This document shows positions 1 to 5,995 of a stretch of DNA of 6,632 bases, piece after piece (position 1 is the stretch's first letter; every line of letters begins with the position of its first letter). The stretch covers positions 1 through 6,632 of the forward strand of contig JAHQWS010000136.1 of NCBI GenBank assembly GCA_029856295.1, read 5' to 3'. The DNA comes from Promethearchaeia archaeon (lineage in GTDB: Archaea > Asgardarchaeota > Lokiarchaeia > Sigyniarchaeales > SOKP01). A model generated the notes under the pieces. That model saw only the letters and a program-made list of their open reading frames with translations. It did no database searches and was not told the DNA's origin. The translations under genes and the position numbers were made by a program.

Positions 1-162
1 GTTATTTTTGAAGTTAATTTTTTGTAATGCACTAATACTTTCTAATCTAACATCTATCTCATCAACATTTTCAATTAATGAGATCAGAACTTCAGAAGCT
101 GATAACTTATCTATTTTGCCTTTACTCAAATCTTCATAGATTGTTTTAGGGGATCTAACCAT
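1..162 (-). CDS. Helical-repeat (HEAT-like) protein, N-terminal fragment, partial at window edge
   Basis: An open frame starts at the ATG at 162 (minus strand) and runs without a stop to the left edge, giving 54 residues that begin MVRSPKTIYEDLSKGKID. The peptide is charged and amphipathic. It contains a helix-turn-helix-like stretch (LSASEVLISLIENVDEIDVRLESISALQKI), which resembles the start of HEAT-type repeats, including those that often precede leucine-rich repeats in Asgard proteins. That family link is an impression from composition and periodicity only, and the function is unknown. The gene lies about 50 nt downstream of the AMP phosphorylase stop on the same strand, so it could be co-transcribed. 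There is no clear Shine-Dalgarno sequence ahead of the ATG, only purine-rich AAGAAGAAAAACGAA. The rest of the gene is outside the window. Confidence 0.6.
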   Translation of the reverse strand, partial: MVRSPKTIYEDLSKGKIDKLSASEVLISLIENVDEIDVRLESISALQKINFKNN

Positions 163-211
163 ATTTCGTTTTTCTTCTTACAATCAATAGGTTTAATAAT
201 ATTATAAAATA

Positions 212-1741
212 TTAAATCCTTTCAATCATCATTCCACCTAAAATTATTGGCCCTCCTGTGGATTTATATATTTTTTCTGCTCTTTTTAATTTTGAAGGGC
301 TATTTGAATAGATCTTGAAAATTAAATCATCCTCTTTAATTCGCGCGCCTTGCTTTTTATAAATTTCTACACCCGAAGTTTTTGAATTTGGGCAACCGGC
401 TGCTTTTGCAATTTGATTAATTATCGCATTATTCACTTCAGTAATGTGGCCCTCCTTGGTAGCCTTAAACTCTTTCTCATATGGTCCTAATTTAATATCA
501 TCCGGTAAAATATTAGGATCTCCCCCCTGAATTTCAATAATTTGCTTCATTTTTTCATAAGCTTTTCCAGATTTTAAAATTTCTTTTGCCAGATTCTGAC
601 CTTTTCCTTTTTCTGCTTTTCCCCCCATTTCAAGTAGTATTCCTGCTAAGGATGTAGACTTCTCAATCAGAGAATTAGGTCCTGCGGAGTAGTCTCTCAA
701 TAACGTTAATGCTTCCTTAGCCTCGATCGCAGGTCCAATGCAGTGTCCAATAGGTTGATGTGCTAATGTCAGGGCACACTCAGCTTCAATTCCTACATTT
801 CGGGCTATTTCTTTAAAAATATAAGCAAAATTTTTTCCATCATCAGGAGTCGGAAATTTGGTTCCCCCACCGACTGGAATGTCTAATACCAATTTTTTAA
901 CTCCCATAGAAAGTTTTTTTGTTAAGATTGAGGGTATCATTAGTCCAACAGGATCCATATGTAAAGGACGCTCAATCTCAATTAATACATTATCAGCAGG
1001 GGAAATGTCTAAAGCCCCACCCCAAACAATACAAGCCTTTTCTTTAGAAACAATCTCCTTTAATTCTTCAGAATTAAAAGCCACGGGAGCTAATACTTCC
1101 ATACTGTCCGCAGTTCCTGATGGAGATGTTATAGCGCGGGTACTTGTTTTTGGAATAGTTAAACCGGCAGCTGCCACAATGGGCACGATTATTAAAGATA
1201 CCTTATTACCCGGAACTCCTCCTGTTGAATGTTTATCATACGCATCCATCCCAAAGTAAAAGATTTCCCCGCTTCTTGCTTCTGCTAAGGTTAAAGCCGT
1301 CATTTCTTCATGATCCATCTCATTTATTTTAGCACTGGTTATAAAAGAAGCCAACTCGATTTTGGATAAATGCCCTGAAACCGCATCAGAGATGATTCTA
1401 TTAATTTCCTCACTAGTTAACTTTTCCCCTCGAGTCTTTTTCTGAATAAATTTAAAAGAATCAGGTGGATCAATAGGTTTAACAGACACAATTGAATTAT
1501 CTTCGATATCTTTTATAGTATCAACAAATATCCCAATCTCCCCTCGAGCAACAATAGTATCAGAATAAGAAATTTGTAAAATAGCAACTCGAGATTTATT
1601 GTTTATTGACTTAGACTTAATCTTTTTAATAACAACACGATCACCTGCTTTTTGGCCTAATTCCGCAGCATCTTTCACATTAATTATTACATCTTTAGTA
1701 TTTCCGGTTTCAAAATTAATTCTTTTCGCTTTTAGTTTCAT
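212..1741 (-). CDS. deoA: AMP phosphorylase (archaeal DeoA-type nucleoside-monophosphate phosphorylase)
   Basis: This is a complete 509-residue protein of the archaeal AMP phosphorylase branch of the thymidine/pyrimidine-nucleoside phosphorylase superfamily. Family knowledge: these enzymes cleave AMP (also CMP and UMP) with phosphate to the free base and ribose-1,5-bisphosphate, which feeds R15P isomerase and form III RubisCO. Seen in the sequence: an N-terminal extension of about 90 residues typical of the archaeal form; the signature KHSTGGVPGNK (170-180), which binds phosphate; TSTRAITSPSGTADSMEVL (199-217); GGALDISPADN (241-251), in which D250 is the likely catalytic acid (inferred from alignment memory); and a C-terminal alpha/beta domain ending TGGPIILGGMMIERI. 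The length matches the family (about 500). It starts at ATG 1741 with no Shine-Dalgarno sequence; a TATA-like CATATATC about 35 nt upstream suggests a very short leader or leaderless mRNA. It ends in TAA. No RubisCO or R15P isomerase is seen in this window. Confidence 0.93.
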   Translation of the reverse strand: MKLKAKRINFETGNTKDVIINVKDAAELGQKAGDRVVIKKIKSKSINNKSRVAILQISYSDTIVARGEIGIFVDTIKDIEDNSIVSVKPIDPPDSFKFIQKKTRGEKLTSEEINRIISDAVSGHLSKIELASFITSAKINEMDHEEMTALTLAEARSGEIFYFGMDAYDKHSTGGVPGNKVSLIIVPIVAAAGLTIPKTSTRAITSPSGTADSMEVLAPVAFNSEELKEIVSKEKACIVWGGALDISPADNVLIEIERPLHMDPVGLMIPSILTKKLSMGVKKLVLDIPVGGGTKFPTPDDGKNFAYIFKEIARNVGIEAECALTLAHQPIGHCIGPAIEAKEALTLLRDYSAGPNSLIEKSTSLAGILLEMGGKAEKGKGQNLAKEILKSGKAYEKMKQIIEIQGGDPNILPDDIKLGPYEKEFKATKEGHITEVNNAIINQIAKAAGCPNSKTSGVEIYKKQGARIKEDDLIFKIYSNSPSKLKRAEKIYKSTGGPIILGGMMIERI

Positions 1742-1783
1742 TTTTTTCTTATTTTTTATTCAATTATAGATTATTGATATATG

Positions 1784-1816
1784 AAAAAACAGACTTAAAA
1801 TTTTATTGGTCTGTTT
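1784..1816 (-). terminator. Hairpin plus T-run terminator after the TPR/beta-sandwich gene
   Basis: A perfect 8-bp inverted repeat (AAACAGAC at 1787-1794, GTCTGTTT at 1809-1816) encloses a 14-nt AT-rich loop. On the minus strand the 3' arm runs straight into six T (1789-1784). It begins about 43 nt after the TGA stop of the 1859-3169 gene and lies before the AMP phosphorylase start. It therefore probably ends the upstream transcript and separates the two genes. Archaeal termination depends mainly on the T-run, so the stem may be secondary. Confidence 0.6.
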
Positions 1817-1858
1817 ATTAGAGATATTTCTTACTAATAAGGAGTAAAGTATGTGTCT

Positions 1859-3169
1859 TCACATTTTGATAGCAAAAGGAAATGATTTTGTCTCTTCAAT
1901 TAGATTTTGGTCTGGATCTTTAAACTTTATATCCAATTTTATAGTATAATCACCTGTTTCTATGGGTTTAAGAGAAATTTCCCATGTGATTTTTTCATTA
2001 GAACTAAGTGAGTATATCTGCTTTTTAGTAGTACCCCTCATTACTTTTAATTGCTCAGGAAATTCAATCTCTACATTGAGTTCTAAAGCATCACCCTCAC
2101 TTTTATTTTCAATTAAAAATTCCATTGGAAATGATTTGTCAATTAGAGGGGGCCTAAGATTATTCATAGAAATTTCCAAAGATGGTGGAGGAGATACTAT
2201 ATTTGGCTTTATTATTTCTGATTCTTTACGATAAACTAAAAAGATATCATCAAATTCGCATGTTATAAGAAATGGTCCAATAAAGGGATCAGCAACTTGA
2301 AATTGTGGTTTTAAAGCAAACATAAAATCAAAATTTTCACCAAGGTTTAAAGTAATGGGGAATTCAGGCTTTTTTTGCGCTGTAATGTTATCTGAGAGTG
2401 ACATTGTTATGTTTGTTATCTTCAATTTTTTAAAACTATAATCATAAAAAGGATATTTTGAAATTCTAACTATAGGTGTAGAATCAAGATTTAAAGTTAG
2501 ATTGATAATATCCCTTGTTGTGTACTGATCTTTATCGAGACTCAGGTTTGTTTTCAGTGAGATATGAGCATTAGCAAGTGCTAAGACTAATTTTAAAAGT
2601 TTTTGTTCCGCCTGGCTAAAGTCATACTGATTGAAGTCTTTTTCAATCTTAGTCAAATAACTTTCATTTTTATCTCGGATGGCGATGGTTAAATTTTTTA
2701 TCAGAGTTATATAAGGGGAATCTTTGAAATATTCACTCTCGACCTCTTTTCTTATCTCTTTGATAAAATCTAGACCTTGATCTTGCTTTCCCTCTAAAAT
2801 CAAGCATAAATATGAAAGTGTGGAAAAAAATATAAAGTACAAATTACGATTTTCAACCTTATGTAGGTCAGGAATAAATCGAATAGTATTCTTATAAAAC
2901 TTATTAGAAGTTGAAAAATCATCAATAAGAATAGAAGAATCTCCCGCACTTCTTAGAGCTTCGATAGTTATATCCGATCTATTTTCAAAATCAAAAGATT
3001 TTGCTGCGTATGAATAACATTCTCTTGCTATCTTGAACTCATTTAATTTGAAATATAAATCTCCGGCAGATTTAAACAATTTTCCAGCTTTTTTGTAATT
3101 TTCGACATCAAAATATAGCTCAGCTTTATTTAATTCTTTTTCAGCATCTACATGAGGATCCTTTCCCAT
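1859..3169 (-). CDS. TPR/SNAP-like alpha-solenoid protein with two C-terminal beta-sandwich (Ig-like) domains
   Basis: No precise family is recognised. From the ATG at 3169 the protein has 436 residues. Residues about 5-202 are helical. The first 80 carry TPR-like pairs with the A/G/Y/F spacing of soluble NSF-attachment proteins (KAGKLFKSAGDLYFKL, then IARECYSYAAKSF). Residues about 219-321 and 331-436 are beta-rich and joined by a PPPS linker. The second resembles CARDB/NEW3-type Ig folds (FPMEFLIENKSEGDALELNVEIEFPEQL, then ITWEISLKPIETGDYTIKLDIKF). There is no signal peptide or membrane segment, so the protein is probably cytoplasmic. This is unusual for such beta-sandwich domains and recalls adaptor or TRAPP-subunit layouts (inference). 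A GTG at 3181 would add four residues (MWFK); I prefer the ATG, though neither has a good Shine-Dalgarno sequence. The gene ends in TGA, taken as a true stop because the last beta strand is complete (FPFAIKM) and the following codons are low-complexity. Confidence 0.85.
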   Translation of the reverse strand: MGKDPHVDAEKELNKAELYFDVENYKKAGKLFKSAGDLYFKLNEFKIARECYSYAAKSFDFENRSDITIEALRSAGDSSILIDDFSTSNKFYKNTIRFIPDLHKVENRNLYFIFFSTLSYLCLILEGKQDQGLDFIKEIRKEVESEYFKDSPYITLIKNLTIAIRDKNESYLTKIEKDFNQYDFSQAEQKLLKLVLALANAHISLKTNLSLDKDQYTTRDIINLTLNLDSTPIVRISKYPFYDYSFKKLKITNITMSLSDNITAQKKPEFPITLNLGENFDFMFALKPQFQVADPFIGPFLITCEFDDIFLVYRKESEIIKPNIVSPPPSLEISMNNLRPPLIDKSFPMEFLIENKSEGDALELNVEIEFPEQLKVMRGTTKKQIYSLSSNEKITWEISLKPIETGDYTIKLDIKFKDPDQNLIEETKSFPFAIKM

Positions 3170-3204
3170 TTTGAACCACACATTTAACTTATAATTCTTA
3201 AAAT

Positions 3205-3231
3205 AAAAAAATCTTAACTTAGGAAATTAAG
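3205..3231 (-). terminator. Possible terminator after the hdrA-mvhD transcript
   Basis: A 5-bp inverted repeat (3213-3217 with 3227-3231, CTTAA/TTAAG) is followed on the minus strand by A and then seven T (3211-3205). It lies about 100 nt after the mvhD stop and after the candidate SECIS, so a transcript ending here would keep the SECIS. The stem is short and AT-only, so the T-run is the main evidence. Confidence 0.4.
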
Positions 3232-3235
3232 AGAA

Positions 3236-3245
3236 TTATATAAAA
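3236..3245 (-). promoter_or_regulatory. TATA-like box for the TPR/beta-sandwich gene
   Basis: TTTTATATAA on the minus strand resembles an archaeal TATA box. Transcription would start near 3213, giving a leader of roughly 45 nt to the ATG at 3169. It overlaps the 3' UTR of mvhD, and the predicted start coincides with the putative terminator, as is common in compact archaeal genomes. The surrounding sequence is very AT-rich, so chance matches are likely. Confidence 0.3.
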
Positions 3246-3265
3246 TTTTTAAAATAATTTAAAAT

Positions 3266-3310
3266 ATTAAATCCGATACCCTCGCAAGGTTCGTCTTCTT
3301 AGGACTAATT
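3266..3310 (-). ncRNA. Candidate archaeal SECIS element in the 3' UTR of mvhD
   Basis: About 20 nt after the mvhD stop the minus strand can fold into a bipartite hairpin. A basal helix pairs AAUUAGUCC (3310-3302) with GGAUUUAAU (3274-3266), with one G-U pair and two mismatches. Above it lies an asymmetric purine-rich 5' strand (UAAGAAGACGAA). The apical stem ACCUU/AGGGU or CCU/AGG has a GCG or UGCG loop. This is an island of higher GC in a nearly pure AT spacer. The GAA on the 5' side just below a GC-rich apical stem, with an unpaired A on the 3' side (GGGUA), resembles the GAA/A feature of archaeal SECIS. Lokiarchaeal SECIS are reported to resemble eukaryotic ones, with a GA-based kink-turn. 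I cannot assign GA/GA pairs unambiguously by eye. The position fits, because archaeal SECIS usually sit in the 3' UTR. Confidence 0.5.
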
Positions 3311-3329
3311 TTTTTTCCCAAGATTCATT

Positions 3330-3797
3330 CTACTCGGTTTTTGTTTTTTCATTATTAATAGCTGTTTTACCATTTTTATTCGAAGCACCACTTTCCTTTA
3401 GCGGATTTTTTCCAAGACTCTCAATAGTACTGGAAATCCGCGTAACTTCTTCCTGAAACCTTTGTCCTTCTGCTGCAGTACAATGAAACATTTGAATTCT
3501 TTCAGGTGATATTCCGGTTGACTTTAAAATTTCTCTTACATATTGAACATTTTTTTCAGCCACTAGATTTCCAGTTTCATAGTCACATTCTCCCGGATAT
3601 CATCCCGACACTATGACACCATCAGCGCCTCTTCCTATAGCTCGCATAATTAAACTTGGAGTAACTCTACCCGTACAATTAATTCTAATAGGTCTAATTG
3701 TAGCGGGATATTGTGCGCGAATTGTTCCAGCCATATCTGCTGCCCCATAACCTCATTTCCAGCATAAAAATGCAATTATTTTAATATTATTTTCCAT
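3330..3797 (-). CDS. mvhD: MvhD/VhuD-type [2Fe-2S] electron-transfer subunit with two selenocysteines
   Basis: Read with two in-frame UGA codons as Sec, the frame from ATG 3797 to TAG 3330 encodes 155 residues with the complete MvhD fold. Family knowledge: MvhD is an iron-sulfur protein carrying electrons from [NiFe]-hydrogenase or formate dehydrogenase to HdrA. Seen: IIAFLCWKUGYGAADMAG (C12, U15), RINCTGRV (C41), GADGVIVSGUYPGECDYETGN (U66, C71). The family motifs are C-x2-C, a lone Cys before GRV, and GCHPGDCHY, so both Sec fall on conserved cysteines. C-terminal to these is the usual RVRxLK-like helix (YVREILKSTGISPERIQMF). Residues about 130-155 form a polar, Lys/Asn-rich tail, which makes it slightly longer than the typical 140 or so. 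It lies 19 nt after hdrA with a good Shine-Dalgarno sequence (AAAGGTGA) 11 nt before the ATG, so the two are co-transcribed. A naive gene caller would report only the last 77 residues, from a GTG. Confidence 0.92.
3600..3602 (-). other. UGA selenocysteine codon, MvhD Sec66
   Basis: The in-frame TGA lies inside SGUYPGECDY, where the family has GCHPGDCHY. The residue replaced is a strictly placed cysteine of the MvhD iron-sulfur region. Protein similarity continues without interruption on both sides. Confidence 0.88.
3753..3755 (-). other. UGA selenocysteine codon, MvhD Sec15
   Basis: The in-frame TGA lies in LCWKUGYGAADMAG, the N-terminal C-x2-C motif of MvhD. The second cysteine is replaced. 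Conventional translation from ATG 3797 would give only a 14-residue peptide. Confidence 0.88.
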
Positions 3798-3816
3798 TGT
3801 CTAATCGTTCACCTTT

Positions 3817-5793
3817 TTATATTTCCTCTAAAATTGCATCAATTTGTTTTTCATATTGTGGTTCACGATAATATCGTAGAGTTATAGCTTCTGAGGGACA
3901 ATTAGCTAAACACGTACCACAGCCTCTACATAAAATCTCGTCCACTTCTGCACCATCGGGTTTCAAACTAATCGCATCATAAGGACAATTCAACTCACAT
4001 AATCCACATTTTGCACATTTTTCCTTGTCAACAATCGCGCGAATTAAAAGTATTCGATATTTATCTTTACTCATCATCCTTGACAATGAAGATGCTGCGG
4101 CCCTTCCATGTGCTATAGTTTCTGCAATAGATTTAGGACCTTGAGCAACACCAGCAAGTACAATTCCTGGAATTTTTGTATCAACTGGATTTAATCTTGA
4201 ATGAAATTCTTTGAAAAATCCATCTTGACTATTTTCCAATTTTAAAATTTTCTGAATTTTTTCAATCCCCTCAGCAGGTACCATTGCAGCAGACAAAACC
4301 ACCATATCAAATTCTCGCTCTCTCAATTCATCCGAACTCAATGTATTTTGCATTAATATCTTTAAATTATGAGTCTCAGAGTCTTCTTTAATCCTAGACA
4401 CATTAGTTCTTATATATCTAATTCCTTCTTTTCTGGAAGCTGTGAAATATTCTTCATAATCTTTACCTGCAGCTCTTATGTCCATATAAGCGACTGATAT
4501 CTCTGAATCAGGATAGTGCTGTTTAATTAATTTCGAGTTTTTAATAGCAATCATACAACATACACCGGAACTACAATACATATTTTTATTTAGATCTCTT
4601 GAACCAACACATTGTATAAATAATATTCTCTCAGGGCGCTTACCATCAGAAGGTCGAGCAAGGTGTCCTATTGTAGGTCCATTGGGAGCTAATATTCTCT
4701 CGAGTTTCATTTGAGTAATAACATTTGGATAAACATTATAGCCTAAATATCCCGTTTCGGGTTCATACTCATCCCACCCTGTAGCGACCATGATCGATCC
4801 GACCTTAATATCAAGAATTTCATCTTTTTGATCAAAATCTATAGCATTTAATTCGCAAGTAGTCTTACATAAACCACATTTTATACATTTCATCATATCG
4901 ATCTGGGCCATTGATGGGACAGCCTGAGCGAATGCTATATATATTGCCTTTCTTGAATTCATCCCTTCATTAAATTCGTCGTACCCATAGGCAGGACAGA
5001 CTTCTGTACAAGCTCCACATCCATTACAATCATTTGTAACATATCTTGCCTTCTTTCTTATTTTTACATTGAAGTTCCCCACAAATCCAGAAACTTCTTC
5101 GAGTTCGCTATACGAATGTATATTTAATCTTAGAGTTCTTGCGGCTTGGAGCATAACTGGGCCTAATATTCATATTGAACAGTCGTCAGTTGGAAATGTT
5201 CTATCTAACATAGCCATTTTCCCTCCAATTGTGGGACTTTTTTCTACTAAATGAACTTCAAAACCTTGTTCAGCTAAATCAATAGCAGCTGATAAACCTG
5301 CTACGCCACCACCTATTATAAGAGATTTTTTAGTTATATTTACTTCTTTAACTAAAATCTTTTCTAATACAGCGGCTCTTGCTACAGCAGATCGAATTGC
5401 TTCTTCGGCTACTCTCTGTGCTCCAGGTTTATCTTGCCTATGTACAAAACTTGCATGTTCTCGAATGTTGACAAATTCTAAAAAAGATGGATCTACACCC
5501 ATCGATTCCAAGACGCTTTGAAAGACAGGTTCATGGGTTATTGGAGTACATGACGCAACTATTAATCTGTTAGCGTTACTTTCAATCATTTTTTCCTTTA
5601 TAAATTCAGCACCGGGTTCTGTACAGAGACTTATATAATCAGTAGCATCAATGACATTAGGGAGAGTTCTTGAGAAATTAGCCAGAGCACTACAATCTAT
5701 TATTTCTGCGATATTTATGCCTCATTGACATATGGCAATGAAAATTCGAATTTCGTCGTTTTCAGTAACAATATCTTCTTTAGTTTCTACCAT
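3817..5793 (-). CDS. hdrA: Heterodisulfide reductase subunit A (HdrA), flavin and iron-sulfur protein with two selenocysteines
   Basis: With two in-frame UGA read as Sec, ATG 5793 to TAA 3817 encodes 658 residues, the usual HdrA length. Family knowledge: HdrA holds the bifurcating FAD and several [4Fe-4S] clusters, takes electrons from MvhD-type partners and delivers them to HdrBC and ferredoxin. Seen: N-terminal domain with IAICQUGINIAEI (C22, U24) and VASC (C82); FAD-binding GGGVAG (161-166) in a Rossmann strand-helix; FPTDDCSIUILGP (C205, U208); inserted ferredoxin domain with C256, C259, C262, C266 and C303, C306, C309, C313; the IQCVGSRD...YCSSGVCC cluster motif (C395, C407, C412, C413); C-terminal ferredoxin with C593, C596, C599, C603 and C622, C625, C628, C632. 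The start has GGAATGAT about 10 nt upstream. No in-frame ATG or GTG lies upstream before a TAA at 5880. mvhD follows 19 nt downstream. No hdrB or hdrC is nearby, so the terminal acceptor is unknown. Naive calling splits the gene into 139- and 445-residue pieces and loses the first 68 residues. Confidence 0.95.
5170..5172 (-). other. UGA selenocysteine codon, HdrA Sec208
   Basis: The in-frame TGA lies in TDDCSIUILGPVM. Cys-only HdrA proteins read CSxCIL here, so Sec replaces the second Cys of the C-x2-C pair just after the FAD-binding Rossmann segment. The frame is identical on both sides, and only 15 nt separate the TGA from the next in-frame ATG. Confidence 0.92.
5722..5724 (-). other. UGA selenocysteine codon, HdrA Sec24
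   Basis: The in-frame TGA lies in IAICQUGINIAEIID. The HdrA N-terminal domain normally has a CHCG-type C-x-C motif here. Sec replaces the second Cys, and the downstream sequence (SALANFSRTLPNVIDATDY) aligns with HdrA N-termini. Confidence 0.88.
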
Positions 5794-5930
5794 TGTATAT
5801 CATTCCAATTTTACTTTTTTTAATATTCCTCCAACATTTTTTAGATGATAATTAAGAATGAAAATATTTAATGTAACTTAAATATCTGTTTGTGATAAAA
5901 TAACTTTAAATCAAAAATTTTGTTTATATG

Positions 5931-5939
5931 TTTTATAAG
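5931..5939 (-). promoter_or_regulatory. TATA-like box for the hdrA-mvhD operon
   Basis: CTTATAAAA on the minus strand is a good archaeal TATA match; a second TATA-like run (ATATAAA, 5923-5929) follows at once. Transcription would start near 5900-5908, giving a leader of about 110 nt before ATG 5793. The leader contains a GGAGGA at about 35 nt and a GGAATGAT at about 10 nt before the start. The region is AT-rich, so the exact box is uncertain. Confidence 0.4.
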
Positions 5940-5952
5940 TTTAAATATAAAA
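5940..5952 (+). promoter_or_regulatory. TATA-like box for the small membrane-protein gene
   Basis: TTTAAATATAAAA on the plus strand lies about 45-55 nt before the TTG start, which puts the transcription start near 5973 and leaves room for the Shine-Dalgarno sequence in a short leader. It abuts the hdrA TATA-like box, so the two divergent promoters are essentially back to back. Confidence 0.35.
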
Positions 5953-5982
5953 TTTAAAATTAATAATAAGACTTATTGGAAT

Positions 5983-5989
5983 GGAGGAT
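5983..5989 (+). promoter_or_regulatory. Shine-Dalgarno sequence fixing a TTG start
   Basis: GGAGGAT lies 6-8 nt before the TTG at 5996. The nearby ATG at 5981 opens only three codons before TAA, and the first in-frame ATG is codon 25, inside the first membrane helix. The ribosome site therefore favours TTG as the real start. Confidence 0.65.
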
Positions 5990-5995
5990 TAATTT

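Noticed and set aside
197..214. Perfect 7-bp AT-only hairpin overlapping the AMP phosphorylase stop
   Set aside because: The stem (TAATATT/AATATTA) has no G or C and no T-run after it, so chance in AT-rich DNA is as likely as a terminator.
858..1259. 133-residue plus-strand ORF
   Set aside because: It lies fully antisense to AMP phosphorylase, matches no family and has no ribosome site; it is a shadow.
1962..2234. 90-residue plus-strand ORF
   Set aside because: It is antisense to the TPR/beta-sandwich gene and has the composition of a shadow frame.
3270..3332. Read-through of the mvhD TAG stop (pyrrolysine), adding about 20 residues
   Set aside because: The extension is Arg-rich with codons atypical for this DNA, overlaps the candidate SECIS, and lies beyond a tail that is already longer than the family norm.
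5069..5254. 61-residue plus-strand ORF across the HdrA Sec208 codon
   Set aside because: It is antisense to conserved HdrA sequence and has no recognisable product.
3600..5724. hdrA and mvhD as broken genes (pseudogenes or frameshifts)
   Set aside because: There is no frame change. All four interruptions are TGA at conserved Cys columns, and the coding sequence between them is intact, which is the selenoprotein pattern and not decay.
3600..5724. UGA reassigned to tryptophan
   Set aside because: Trp is encoded by TGG in the same genes (MvhD W13), the TPR/beta-sandwich gene ends naturally in TGA, and the affected columns are Cys in the families, not Trp.
5794..5877. N-terminal extension of HdrA upstream of ATG 5793, through another TGA
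   Set aside because: The frame is open back to TAA 5880 and looks protein-like, but it has no ATG or GTG start. ATG 5793 gives the normal HdrA length.
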